A stretch of DNA of 64,000 nt from Pontibacter ummariensis (lineage in GTDB: Bacteria; Bacteroidota; Bacteroidia; Cytophagales; Hymenobacteraceae). Where the stretch lies: assembly GCF_900188175.1 (NCBI RefSeq), contig NZ_FZOQ01000017.1:1-64000 (forward strand). Reading direction: 5' to 3'. The position numbers were made by a program, and so were the translations under genes. The notes under the pieces are model-generated. The model worked only from the letters and a program-made list of their open reading frames with translations, ran no database searches and was not told where the DNA came from. Positions 26,485 to 35,573 of the stretch are shown here, in pieces; position 1 is the first letter of the stretch, and each line of letters opens with the position of its first letter.

Positions 26485-29400
26485 TTATAAACTATGGAAC
26501 GTGAATCTTTTTATGAACAGGTTATGCTGATTAAAGGAGCTGATTGGAGCCTGTTGAAGTGCATTGAAACTCTGTTTATCCGAAAGGAACACATGAAGTT
26601 CTTGTTTCAAATCATTTAAGCCTACCACCTTATTTTGGTGGTCACAAAATGCATACAGAGTCTTATCTCGGTTCTCTTCTTGATTAATGAACTGCTCGAA
26701 AGGTTGAGAGAGCAGCCTGTACTTTCCAATTGGGAGAGCCAGTAAAAAGAAGATGACCAAAGTCTCCCTTTCCTCATTGTTAAAATCATAAGTAAAGTCT
26801 TCGTGTGCCTTGATGATACGAAAGATGTTAACAAAGCGCTTGATAGCTCTCGGGTTGTTCCCGATGATACCTGAAAGGTCCTGCATGAGTTCTATCTCCT
26901 TATCCGTTATTACAAGCGCTTCCGGCCGCTCATCCTTGATAGGAACTATCTTGACTTGTGCCGCAACAGGCCCTTCCTTTTCGTCAGTATCAATCTCTGG
27001 TTCTCTAGTGGGTGTTGGCGATAGGTTTGCCGGGCTTAAAGAATCCTCTGGGGAAGTTTCAGGGAATGTGGTGACATTAGGCGTAGCTTGAGCAAGCTTC
27101 TTCAGCATGTTTTTTACGCTTTGGTCTGAACCATCCTTCAAGTGAAAAGGTATTTGGAATATCTTCTCAAGATAATCAGCTGACTCAATCACTTCTAATC
27201 CTTTAAAGGTTTCTTCATTCAAGTTTCCTGTGAACTGAAGACAGTATTTCTTTAGTAAAGCATTCTTTACCCAACGAGGGTCAACGCCCACCACAACAAC
27301 AAACAAAGGATACGCCATAAGAAGATTGACGGCTTCCAACACCTGTACCACGTTTTCTTCTTGGCATCGGTCCAGGTCATCTATATAAAGAATGATGCGT
27401 TCTAATGGCTTTTTGAACTTTTTTCTAAAGTCTTCTGCCTCTTGGTTCTTTTCTGCCTCGTCTGCATGATCTGAGAACAGACCGTTCAGTATCTCGAAGT
27501 CTTTTCGTATGGTGGAAACGATACCGAGGTGCTTTTTATAGTCCTCACTGTTGCATCTCTTTTCTATGAAGGAATAGAGGGCTTCAGTAGCGAGTGCGTT
27601 GTTGATTTTAAACTCCAGATCGGCTTTTAAAGTGTTAGCCTGTTGTAGCTGTTGATTAATGACTGTCAGTTCGGCTTTATCCCTTTCAATTCTAAGTTTT
27701 ATAGCTTTTTCTTCTTGCTCAAACTTAGTAATGGCTTCGTTCCTTGTTCTCTCATAAACTTCTTTAACTTGCCAAAAAGATGCAACAACAGGGTGAAGTC
27801 TTTGATATGTAAGCTCTGCTTGTTTTATAAAGGCACCTGCAGTAGCAAGTAAAGCTAGGCTTGTAGGTGATAAAGAAAAGTCATAATCAAAGAGGCAATT
27901 TACTAAAAATGTTATTAATATAGGTGCAGATATGATTAAACCCATGATTAATAATAACCATAGCAGATTATTGATAAGACTTTCAGCTCTAAAGAACTCT
28001 CGAATAAATGTGCGCTTCGACCTCATCTCGGCATATGCTTTTGATGGGTTCTTCCAATAGCTTTTTGGGACTATCTGTTCTACCTGTTCGATGGACTTGA
28101 TATAACTTTCATTGTGTTCCAAAGAAGCCTTGATGGCGTCTTCTGCATTGTATTGCTCGTCCACCTTCCTAATGGCATTCCAGACACTACTGTTTCTGAT
28201 CTGCCTAATGTTGGTCTTTAATTCATTTCTTAGCTGCTCTTTTCTATTGCTTAAGCTAGTTATCTGCTCGGTGATTGAGTTCTTCTGATTTTCCAGAGCC
28301 GCGATCTCTTCTTTGGCGATCGTCAGTTCGTGATTCAGTTTCCTCTCTACCTCGTTCTTTTCTTTGTCAGAGTTCGTGTTTTCAGAAATATATTCATTCA
28401 ATCCTTCAAATATTTTGGAGACTAGGCTTGCCCACAGGTTTGCGTCTGTGTAAGACCATGCATTGAAATGTATATGGGCAACGCCTTCGCAATACGTTTT
28501 ATGATTATGATGTGCAGAAAGCAGGCTGATCTGATCTTTGAGCTTCCGCATGAAAAAGCTTTTGCCAGATCCCCATTTACCCAGTAGAGCAACTGCTAGT
28601 GGAGGTTGAAAACTTTTAGCAGCCATTACTCTCGCAAAAGCCATGACGTCCTTGGAAATATCCATGTGATCTTCTCCGGAGTCAGTGTCGCTGATCAGTC
28701 CAGCTATGCGTGATGGGGAAGGAGGTGTTAAAAGATGCTCCCACAGCTTCAGGTCAATACGAGAGAAAACCCTTACTGCCTCATCCGTGCTCAAAGAGGT
28801 TAAAACACTGTTAGAACTTTTTAGGTCTGTTAGTTCTAGCTTCAGTTTTCGTATCTTCCACTCAATTTTTAAGGAAGGCTCACTTTCTAACTTTTCCGCG
28901 ACCAGCCCTACTGCCTCTATACGGGTAGTATTTACAGTACTTGTGTTGTCATTAGAAATCAAGAAGATTATGTCTAATTCTCTAACTTTCTCAATCTGAT
29001 TAACATTTATTAACTCTGTCTCTGCTTTCCTTACTCTTTCTTGCAAGAGTCGGTTGATCTTCGCTTCTCTAGAACTATATGGATTAGCCAAAAAGAATCT
29101 ACGGTTTGACCGCTTGATTAACTGCCTGACCCTTAATATTTCGTTTAGTCCTTCGTCTCCAATAAGTTTTTCATATATCTTCCTTTTGTTGAGCTTGTCG
29201 TACAGTGATTTTCCTTCATTAGAGGGAGGTATAGAAAGTACAAACTCAATATCTTTCCCCAGTAACTTATTAGATATGCTGTTTAGAACTTGCGTAGTGG
29301 CATTGTAACTCTCTTCCAATTTCAAACCACCACTTCCTGTACCCATCAGGGGGAGCCAGACTTTTTTACTGCGTAGAATCGAGAGGCTGTTAATGACTGC

Positions 29401-29682
29401 GTTCTTAAGATTCTTGCTTAAGTCAGCAAGCGTATCTCCTGAGGCAATAGTAACAACCAGTAAGATCGGCTTTAGGCCAGTCTCATGGAGTAATGCATAT
29501 CCTTTCCCTAGGGATAGGTTTTTTAAAGACGCTGTGTTGTAACCATATTCCGATAACACATAGTGATTTAAATCCCCAGCTGTGCCAAGCATATCAACAG
29601 ATACGATGGCCATATCTGCCTGTGTTGGGGATGTGCTTGTGCTTACTTTAGCTGTGATGTTAGGTATTGGGATATCAAGCAT
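26485..29682 (-). CDS. KAP-family P-loop NTPase with N-terminal macro-like domain
   Basis: This 1065-residue protein starts with a macro-like domain (about 20-165) marked by WLPLMGTGSGGLKL near 107-120. A linker and then a KAP NTPase follow, with Walker A LLGKWGSGKSFF near 368-375 and Walker B IILYIDDLDRC near 763. As in other KAP proteins, coiled coils and membrane helices (about 570-625; LLWLLLIMGLIISAPILITF) are inserted between the Walker motifs. It is therefore likely anchored at the inner membrane with the ATPase in the cytoplasm. The macro-like part may bind a nucleotide ligand. It is the second gene of a minus-strand pair with a PD-(D/E)XK nuclease 42 bases upstream. KAP proteins are frequent in phage-defence loci. 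Confidence 0.83.
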   Translation of the reverse strand: MLDIPIPNITAKVSTSTSPTQADMAIVSVDMLGTAGDLNHYVLSEYGYNTASLKNLSLGKGYALLHETGLKPILLVVTIASGDTLADLSKNLKNAVINSLSILRSKKVWLPLMGTGSGGLKLEESYNATTQVLNSISNKLLGKDIEFVLSIPPSNEGKSLYDKLNKRKIYEKLIGDEGLNEILRVRQLIKRSNRRFFLANPYSSREAKINRLLQERVRKAETELINVNQIEKVRELDIIFLISNDNTSTVNTTRIEAVGLVAEKLESEPSLKIEWKIRKLKLELTDLKSSNSVLTSLSTDEAVRVFSRIDLKLWEHLLTPPSPSRIAGLISDTDSGEDHMDISKDVMAFARVMAAKSFQPPLAVALLGKWGSGKSFFMRKLKDQISLLSAHHNHKTYCEGVAHIHFNAWSYTDANLWASLVSKIFEGLNEYISENTNSDKEKNEVERKLNHELTIAKEEIAALENQKNSITEQITSLSNRKEQLRNELKTNIRQIRNSSVWNAIRKVDEQYNAEDAIKASLEHNESYIKSIEQVEQIVPKSYWKNPSKAYAEMRSKRTFIREFFRAESLINNLLWLLLIMGLIISAPILITFLVNCLFDYDFSLSPTSLALLATAGAFIKQAELTYQRLHPVVASFWQVKEVYERTRNEAITKFEQEEKAIKLRIERDKAELTVINQQLQQANTLKADLEFKINNALATEALYSFIEKRCNSEDYKKHLGIVSTIRKDFEILNGLFSDHADEAEKNQEAEDFRKKFKKPLERIILYIDDLDRCQEENVVQVLEAVNLLMAYPLFVVVVGVDPRWVKNALLKKYCLQFTGNLNEETFKGLEVIESADYLEKIFQIPFHLKDGSDQSVKNMLKKLAQATPNVTTFPETSPEDSLSPANLSPTPTREPEIDTDEKEGPVAAQVKIVPIKDERPEALVITDKEIELMQDLSGIIGNNPRAIKRFVNIFRIIKAHEDFTYDFNNEERETLVIFFLLALPIGKYRLLSQPFEQFINQEENRDKTLYAFCDHQNKVVGLNDLKQELHVFLSDKQSFNALQQAPISSFNQHNLFIKRFTFHSL

Positions 29683-29724
29683 GTTGCTGGTATCAAAAGG
29701 GAAAATTGTTGTCTTGTTTTTAGG

Positions 29725-31029
29725 CTAGTATGTTGCTCCCGTACTTGCCTGAGCCACATTTTCCACGGGCTTAAGTATCTCCACCAGTTTCTTCATAAGG
29801 GCTGCATTCTCCAGAATATATGCCTGGAAGGTTTTGATGATCTGCTCCTGCAGTTCCTCTCTTTCTTGCGTTCCAGGTAAAACAAGCTTCAGAGTACTGA
29901 TATTGCCAAAGTCTAGATCACCGATCCTGTTTAACTGTAGCCACCATTTAGGATTCTTGGTTTTCTGGTTGAAGAGCTTCAGAAGCTTTGTGTGCACTTG
30001 TTGCACTTCTGCTTTTTGATGATTACACCAGATGCCATAGTATAGGCAGTTGCGCATCCAGCTGCTCTTGCCGTTTAGTGGCTCCAGAACGAATTGGACC
30101 TGCCACTGAGTGAAGTAACTCCTCTCGTTTACAAACAAAGCAGGATAATTCTTATCCATGTTTTCCTTAAAGTACACATCATACGCCTCCCCCAGTTCTT
30201 TTCTCAACTTCTCCGCCACCTCGCTCCAGAACTCTTTTAAAAGGGCGTGTTTAGCATGCTTAAAGTTAGAGGCAATGTAGTATGCGCTCGTCAGGTTCTG
30301 GGGGCTGAGCAGTAACGTTTCTCTGATATCCATGTGTAGTTTCTTGTCTGTAGTTTGCCCGGTATAATGTTTCACCAAATCGCTGTATTGTTTAATGGTC
30401 TCTCTCAGTACTGGTGCGTCTGAGGATACTTGGTGGCATTCGTCCAACCAGCGTAGTATATCTCGCTTGTACGATATCCTGCTGTAGTGCTTCCCCTCCA
30501 CAAGGTGGCCCTTGCTGTCTCCACTGGCATCATCTCCTTTTAGAGTCAGGTATAGAATCGTTCCCGGCTTTTCATTAATGTGGTTGTGGTACCGCAGAAG
30601 TTGTTTTGGCTGATCACCAGCATAAATCTTGTTCTCGATCAAGATAACCTGCCCCACATTATCTTCCATGTATATATCTATCCGCCCCCCTTGGGTTTGG
30701 TCAGGGCTTATGGGGCCAATGAACTTTTCTGCTGTTACTCTGGTATGCCGGCAGTTGAACTCCTTACACTGAGAAGGGGTGACAGTTGCGATAAACTTTT
30801 CCAGAAATGCTTCTCCTTTGCAGTGGCTACCTCTTGGGTTAAGTAGTTCTGCCAGTAAAGTAGAGTGTAGGCGAACCTCATCACTCTGCATTTGTAAGAT
30901 CTTAAAGATGTTGAAGTGGTCTTGGCTATTTTGCTTTAAAACGGCATACCCTTTCAAAATGGCACCTACCTGGTAAAGCAGGGAGTTTATTGTTTCCATA
31001 GGAACTTGTTGTAGATGATGGAGGGGCAT
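29725..31029 (-). CDS. PD-(D/E)XK nuclease-superfamily protein (PDDEXK_4-like)
   Basis: This 434-residue protein has the PDDEXK_4-type layout: an N-terminal SDEVRLHSTLLAELLNP segment, then GGRIDIYM (D118) and VILIENKI (E132-x-K134), then AGDQPKQLLRY. These are the D...ExK residues of the nuclease fold and appear intact. The start is uncertain: the ATG at 31029 is used here, and the ATG at 30999 (METINSLL) fits as well. It is the first gene of a two-gene unit with the macro/KAP protein, which may control or recruit it. Confidence 0.82.
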   Translation of the reverse strand: MPLHHLQQVPMETINSLLYQVGAILKGYAVLKQNSQDHFNIFKILQMQSDEVRLHSTLLAELLNPRGSHCKGEAFLEKFIATVTPSQCKEFNCRHTRVTAEKFIGPISPDQTQGGRIDIYMEDNVGQVILIENKIYAGDQPKQLLRYHNHINEKPGTILYLTLKGDDASGDSKGHLVEGKHYSRISYKRDILRWLDECHQVSSDAPVLRETIKQYSDLVKHYTGQTTDKKLHMDIRETLLLSPQNLTSAYYIASNFKHAKHALLKEFWSEVAEKLRKELGEAYDVYFKENMDKNYPALFVNERSYFTQWQVQFVLEPLNGKSSWMRNCLYYGIWCNHQKAEVQQVHTKLLKLFNQKTKNPKWWLQLNRIGDLDFGNISTLKLVLPGTQEREELQEQIIKTFQAYILENAALMKKLVEILKPVENVAQASTGATY

Positions 31030-31615
31030 GTAACAAGCTAAGTGCTTGTTCAGGGCTATTGGTTGGTAAGCAATCTCTTGTCCTGTTAAAAAACGGCTTT
31101 CTCTCCGTATAAAAAGTAGTGTTGTGTTTATCGTTTCTAAGATGACATGGCGTGTGTTGTTTTATTCTGTTGTCACTCAGTTTGTTGCCTACAAGATAAG
31201 CTAGAGTTAGTATTTGGCAGTAACAGCCTTTTGAGCTTGTCAGGCCCATATGCCTTCTATAAGTATTGCTTATATAATATATATGTGAAGTTAGTTAAAA
31301 TAACCGACATGATGTAGTATAGAACAACAGAGGATATATTTATCCTTTAGAAAGTAACATCTTTATCAAGTCGTTTAAGATCTTATCAAAGAGTCTGAAT
31401 GTTGGTGTCGTTAGAAGGCGTGCCTTTGAGGTAGGTTGTAAATTTATTGCAATAGCCAAAATATAAGGAAGTTAACACACGTCCCTTTCTCCAGTTTTCA
31501 GGTTGAGGAAAGTGGCCCAAGAGTCAACATTTCTGGCATGTTATAGCTCCTTACCGAACTAAAACAATTTGTTTGTAGTTGAGTATAAGTTAGAGTCAAC
31601 CTATAAGTTGAATTA
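31030..31615. other. Divergent AT-rich intergenic region
   Basis: This 586-base gap lies between the nuclease/KAP operon (minus) and the toxin-antitoxin-like module (plus). It must hold both promoters, but I cannot assign them. No gene is supported. Confidence 0.5.
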
Positions 31616-32200
31616 ATGGAATTAGTCCCTATATTTGCTGACCCAAAACCTAGTATTTTTGCTGTACTGTTCGATGAAGAAGGTGACGAGACTGAGGAAA
31701 ACGTAGACGAGTTCAGAAAAGCTTTCAGCTTATGGGGAGACGTAGAATACCTGGAGCGCTTTTTTGAGGAGAACCGACTAGACCTGGAGAGTGGGTTTTA
31801 CGGGAATATGACAGTCAGCGAGGCCGTAGAGGTCACGCTGGAGGAAGCACAGGCATTGGAAGACAAACTTTATGAACTGGCTGAAAACAGGCAGTTTGAT
31901 GGATCGGATAACCTGGAAGCTATCTTCAGGTCCCTTGACAATAATGACTATAAAACCACTTCCCTTCAGAGAAGTAAAGCATACGGAGGCAGGAGAAAAA
32001 GTTGGCTACGCATTTATGCCATTCGGATAGCTCCTAATCTCTTTGTTATCACAGGAGGAGCTATAAAGCTTACGCTCCAAATGGGTGAAAGAGCTCATAC
32101 CCGGAAAGAATTAATGAAATTAGACAGGGTCAGGTACTTCTTGAAAGAAGAAGGGCTGATTGATGAAAGTGACTTTGAACGCTTAGAACTGGATTTCTAG
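31616..32200 (+). CDS. Putative toxin of a toxin-antitoxin-chaperone module
   Basis: This 194-residue protein has an acidic N-terminal half and a conserved-looking C-terminal half: YKTTSLQRSKAYGGRRKSWL, then IRIAPNLFVITGGAIKLTLQ and HTRKELMKLDRVRYFLKEEG. The C-terminal half is basic with a beta core, compatible with a RelE/HigB-like fold, though the protein is longer than typical HigB (~100 residues). The helix-turn-helix gene follows two bases downstream, and that pairing is the main evidence for a toxin. It could instead be a regulator or other partner of the antitoxin-like gene. Confidence 0.6.
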   Translation: MELVPIFADPKPSIFAVLFDEEGDETEENVDEFRKAFSLWGDVEYLERFFEENRLDLESGFYGNMTVSEAVEVTLEEAQALEDKLYELAENRQFDGSDNLEAIFRSLDNNDYKTTSLQRSKAYGGRRKSWLRIYAIRIAPNLFVITGGAIKLTLQMGERAHTRKELMKLDRVRYFLKEEGLIDESDFERLELDF

Positions 32201-32202
32201 AA

Positions 32203-32760
32203 ATGGCAACTGATAATATTAGGGAAAAACTCAACAAGATTACTTCCAAGGAACCCTCTAAATGGATGGAGGATGCTAAGTGGCGGAAGGATAATAAAGA
32301 GTGGCTGAAAAAATCCCAGGCCATTGCTTTGAAGGTTTTACGTACGCTGAGGGAAAAGAAGATGAAGCAAAATGAATTAGCCAAACTACTGGATGTCTCG
32401 GATCAGCAGATCAGCAAAATAGTAAAGGGGAAAGAGAACCTGACCCTTGAGACTATTTCCAAACTTGAAAAGGCACTGGGGATTATCCTTTTTGAGACAC
32501 CTAAGGAAAGGGTGTCACCAACGATTTATGTACCAAAACAGCAATTTGATTTAGAAATTAAATCAAGTAAAGTAAACCTGATTTTAAATTTTAAGACTTC
32601 ACAGAGCGAAGTTATTGGGAACATGCTAAAGCAGTATTTAATCACTGGTACCCTAAAGGAAAAAGCGGTGACAGTTTCCCGGGAAGAAAGAAAAGCTTAC
32701 CCGGTAAGTACTGTCATCTATGAGCCGGAAGAAAACAATAACTACAAGGAGGCTGCTTAA
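32203..32760 (+). CDS. XRE/HigA-like antitoxin with long C-terminal extension
   Basis: This 185-residue protein has a helix-turn-helix at about residues 45-100 (LREKKMKQNELAKLLDVSDQ, then ISKIVKGKENLTLETISKLE). A ~85-residue C-terminal extension follows, with ERVSPTIYVPKQQFDL and NLILNFKTSQSEVIGNM. HigA antitoxins are usually about 100 residues. In toxin-antitoxin-chaperone systems the antitoxin carries a chaperone-addiction extension, which this tail could be. Its stop codon overlaps the start of the SecB-like gene (TAATG), implying translational coupling. Confidence 0.75.
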   Translation: MATDNIREKLNKITSKEPSKWMEDAKWRKDNKEWLKKSQAIALKVLRTLREKKMKQNELAKLLDVSDQQISKIVKGKENLTLETISKLEKALGIILFETPKERVSPTIYVPKQQFDLEIKSSKVNLILNFKTSQSEVIGNMLKQYLITGTLKEKAVTVSREERKAYPVSTVIYEPEENNNYKEAA

Positions 32761-33206
32761 TGGAGAATAAAAATCAACCTTTGGGGTTCACCTTACGGCA
32801 GATCACGACAGAGCAGTTTGCCACTGTTGCTGAAGCTGTTGCTGAGGGGAAGGAAATAGGCATCAAAGCATCTTTACGTTTCGGCGTTGATCAAGCGCAC
32901 CGCGTTATAGCAAACTTCTCCAAGTTTGAATTTGACCAGGAGGAGAAGCCCATTCTTATTATAGAGGTGGGATGCCAGTTTGAAGTAGACCCTTCAAGTT
33001 GGGGAGAGTTAAAAAGTAATGAAACAGGTGTTATAACACTGCCGAAGGGCTTCGCTGCTCATCTTGCGATGCTAACTGTTGGCACGGCACGCGGCGTGTT
33101 ACACGCCAAGACAGAGAAAACGCCTTTTAACCAACTTATGCTGCCGACCATCAACGTTGCCAGCATGATCAAGGAGGATGTAGTGCTTTCAGATGTTCCT
33201 GTTTAG
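32760..33206 (+). CDS. SecB-like chaperone of the toxin-antitoxin module (putative)
   Basis: This 148-residue protein has a beta-rich core (ILIIEVGCQFEVDPSSW) and a C-terminal segment HLAMLTVGTARGVLH followed by LMLPTINVASMI. This parallels the last helix/strand region of SecB and SecB-like chaperones, which reads (R)AxISxLT...LPxxNxxxL. Together with its one-base overlap with an antitoxin gene bearing a long tail, it suggests a TAC module in which the chaperone protects the antitoxin. The SecB relationship is by pattern and remains to be proven. Confidence 0.6.
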   Translation: MENKNQPLGFTLRQITTEQFATVAEAVAEGKEIGIKASLRFGVDQAHRVIANFSKFEFDQEEKPILIIEVGCQFEVDPSSWGELKSNETGVITLPKGFAAHLAMLTVGTARGVLHAKTEKTPFNQLMLPTINVASMIKEDVVLSDVPV

Positions 33207-33256
33207 GAAATGTGGACATTTCTTATTAGCACTTGTTCTGTTTAAAAGAGCATTTG

Positions 33257-34642
33257 TTAATAAGCTAGTATTTCTTCGGATATCCTTAAAGAAACGTTAC
33301 TGCTTGCGGAGCCGAGAAAGCCATTTCCCAACATCAATCTCTTATTGTGAATGCTATCCGGCCTTAGTAGGTTAAACCATCGTAGAAAAAGGGCTGCCTC
33401 CTCCCTTGTCTCAAAAAGAAGCCTCTTCACAATCTGGCTTTGTCTCCCTTTTGCCGGTCTGTCTTCAATCTTAAGGTACTTGTTGCTGTCAGTGTCCACG
33501 ATAGTGTACCCTTTATTGGGCAAGTCTGCTTGACGGATCAAAGTGTGGTAAGTTCCCTTGTTTGGTTTTCCAATGTTGTAAAATATCACGTCATCGGATT
33601 CTGTGACAGTCTGGCTATTCCGCTTGACCTCTCTATAAACGTAGTCGTATAACACCTCTACGCTCAGAACCGAATCTTTACCCAATACTGGAATGGCATG
33701 AAAAACGAACTCAGTATTGACAAGCTTAGGATCTACTGGCTGAGTTCCCTTAAAAAGCGGAGACACCTTGGCAAATTCGTGCTCGACATTCTCCTTTGCT
33801 TTGACAGTAAGTTCGATGTTCAGAGGGCCCTCCAAATTGTTTGTAGGCGAACCCTGTAGATAAATGAAGCCAAATCTGTTAGTGAGAGCGCCAGTTTGTG
33901 ACAGTATCCTTTTACTTAGTGTTACCTCCTCATTTGTTTTGTTTGATAATGAGTAGGATCCTCCTACTGTTGGAGTAGTAGTCGAAGTAGACCCACCCGT
34001 GGAGAGGCCACTATCATTATAGGAGGTTCCTGTTGTGCCAAAAGAAACGTTCGCCCCGGCGTTTAAGCTAAAGTTACGAGCATTTTCATTGGTTATTTTG
34101 CCAAAATCAACGATGTCATACTTAGTTTGAATGTTATTAAACTTAACGAATTGAAAGTTATCATTGACCAGTTTCATTCGCACCTTTATCTCGCTTATCC
34201 TGTTGGCTGTTATATCATTGTTTTTATTGTCCGAAATGTCCAGGAGCAGTTTGACCTGTACTTCTGACTTGTCTTTTATCCCTTCAACTGTTGAGGACGG
34301 AGAGTACACGATAGGAACTGCAATTTTTTTCAGGAAGTCTTCAGGCTTTCCTTTGTATTCCTTTCCAAGGACCTCCAGAAGCTTTTCCTGTCCCTCTGGA
34401 TGCAAATCAAACACGTTCTTTGCAGGCTCTTTCTCAGAAGCTGCTTGAATTGGTTTAGCATATGTGCTGGTAATTTCTACGTACTTCTTAGCATCATCGA
34501 GTGTTTCTTGTGCATGTACATCTTTTATTTTCTTGTGGTAGCTTGTTAGCTTTTCCTGGCTAAATGGGTTCAGGGTATTGCATGAGCTGGCCCATAGCAT
34601 CAAAGCAAAAGAACTAATACCTGTAATAAGAGAGTGCTTCAT
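33257..34642 (-). CDS. Uncharacterised outer-membrane or periplasmic lipoprotein
   Basis: This 461-residue protein has a lipoprotein signal peptide (ALMLWASSCNTLNPF; lipobox cysteine at about residue 21). A helical region follows (about 28-110), then a beta-rich middle with a serine/threonine/glycine-rich segment (STGGSTSTTTPTVGGSYSLS). It converges on the SecB-like gene. No family was recognised. A small 88-residue frame upstream overlaps its start. Confidence 0.75.
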   Translation of the reverse strand: MKHSLITGISSFALMLWASSCNTLNPFSQEKLTSYHKKIKDVHAQETLDDAKKYVEITSTYAKPIQAASEKEPAKNVFDLHPEGQEKLLEVLGKEYKGKPEDFLKKIAVPIVYSPSSTVEGIKDKSEVQVKLLLDISDNKNNDITANRISEIKVRMKLVNDNFQFVKFNNIQTKYDIVDFGKITNENARNFSLNAGANVSFGTTGTSYNDSGLSTGGSTSTTTPTVGGSYSLSNKTNEEVTLSKRILSQTGALTNRFGFIYLQGSPTNNLEGPLNIELTVKAKENVEHEFAKVSPLFKGTQPVDPKLVNTEFVFHAIPVLGKDSVLSVEVLYDYVYREVKRNSQTVTESDDVIFYNIGKPNKGTYHTLIRQADLPNKGYTIVDTDSNKYLKIEDRPAKGRQSQIVKRLLFETREEAALFLRWFNLLRPDSIHNKRLMLGNGFLGSASSNVSLRISEEILAY

Positions 34643-34880
34643 CTTTTCTCATGATAATGTACGGTTTTACATTTCTTACAAAACTGTGTGGCCCGATCAA
34701 CGTAATGGCTGTATCGCATTCACCAATCTTGATGTAGTTATTCTTTTCCAGATAAATGGGATTTCTAGAAGGATAATAGTACACCGCGTTCGGTGGAGGA
34801 CAGGTGTTGAGGACCACCCCTTCTATGCATTCATATTCAAATGCCCATTCATGATAACAGATATAGATGTTTCCTACCAT
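34614..34880 (-). CDS. Small hypothetical protein upstream of lipoprotein
   Basis: This 88-residue, tyrosine- and cysteine-rich frame (MVGNIYICYHEWAFEYECIE) ends 29 bases inside the lipoprotein start on the same strand. Its residue usage looks protein-like and its placement suits a coupled upstream gene. There is no family support and the competing plus-strand frame is less plausible. Confidence 0.4.
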   Translation of the reverse strand: MVGNIYICYHEWAFEYECIEGVVLNTCPPPNAVYYYPSRNPIYLEKNNYIKIGECDTAITLIGPHSFVRNVKPYIIMRKDEALSYYRY

Positions 34881-35343
34881 AGCCTAATTGTTGAGCCATT
34901 ATACATCATTTAAGTTTATGAATAGTAGAGTAAAGGATAGCTATTTCATTTAGGTGAAACTTACCCTTCACTACTGCCTGCCTTTTTAGAAGTTTAAGGC
35001 TAAAAAGCTCTTATACAAGATGCTTTTTATATATTGATCTGGCAAGAAGCATCTTTTTTATATAGTCTAACAAAGTAACAAAGTTGCATAAATTAAATAT
35101 TATTTTACATTGCATGAGTGCTTGGTAGTCACTGCTCCTGAGTAGATATGAATTTTAATGTATAAATAAGGATAATATAAGTGTAAAAAAGTGCTTAAAC
35201 AGCAAAAGGCCAGCCTTTAGAAGGCCGGACTTTTGCTGTTTAAGAAAACCTATGTCTCAGTGCCTTCGAAGGGGGCCGAGGAGGCGAACGGGGGATTTAT
35301 TATGTTGTTGTGATCCGTCTAAGCAGGTTTCAAAGAAGCAGGC
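34881..35343. other. AT-rich non-coding stretch
   Basis: This 463-base gap contains the strong hairpin at 35194-35244. No gene is supported. Confidence 0.5.
35194..35244. terminator. Strong terminator downstream of protease cassette
   Basis: A 15-bp perfect stem (CTTAAACAGCAAAAG and its complement) encloses a GGCC-containing inner pairing. It lies past the stop at 35344 and would end the minus-strand protease operon. Confidence 0.7.
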
Positions 35344-35559
35344 TTAATAAGCCAAAATATTTCCTGATACCTCAATCCTCACATCAATATCTCCAACTGT
35401 AGAAGGTATACTTGTTTTAAAAGGAGCATCTGGATGCAACAGCTTTACAACTACATACTCTTTCCCATTCCTCTCCTTTATCCCGACTCCTACGAAATCC
35501 TTATAATCTTTGAATTGATTAAAGAGGGAACGTTTAACTTCAACTGCATCCATACTCAC
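35344..35559 (-). CDS. Free-standing copy of the protease N-terminal domain
   Basis: This 71-residue protein starts 14 bases after the protease stop. Its FVGVGIKERNGKEYVVVKLL segment parallels ISGVGLGQSGNGDYYIRLL at residues 46-64 of the protease. Both look like the same small alpha/beta domain that precedes some trypsin-like proteases. As a separate product it could act as an inhibitor, a pro-domain in trans, an adaptor or a substrate mimic. The role is inferred from the resemblance and operon position. Confidence 0.65.
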   Translation of the reverse strand: MSMDAVEVKRSLFNQFKDYKDFVGVGIKERNGKEYVVVKLLHPDAPFKTSIPSTVGDIDVRIEVSGNILAY

Positions 35560-35573
35560 AAAACTAGAACTGT

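Noticed and set aside
33207..33222. Short GAAATGT/ACATTTC hairpin as terminator of the TAC module
   Set aside because: The stem is only 7 bp with a 2-base loop and weak T content; too little support.
33257..35559. Shared C-terminal ILAY in the lipoprotein and the 71-residue protein
   Set aside because: Four residues are too few, and the preceding sequences do not align.
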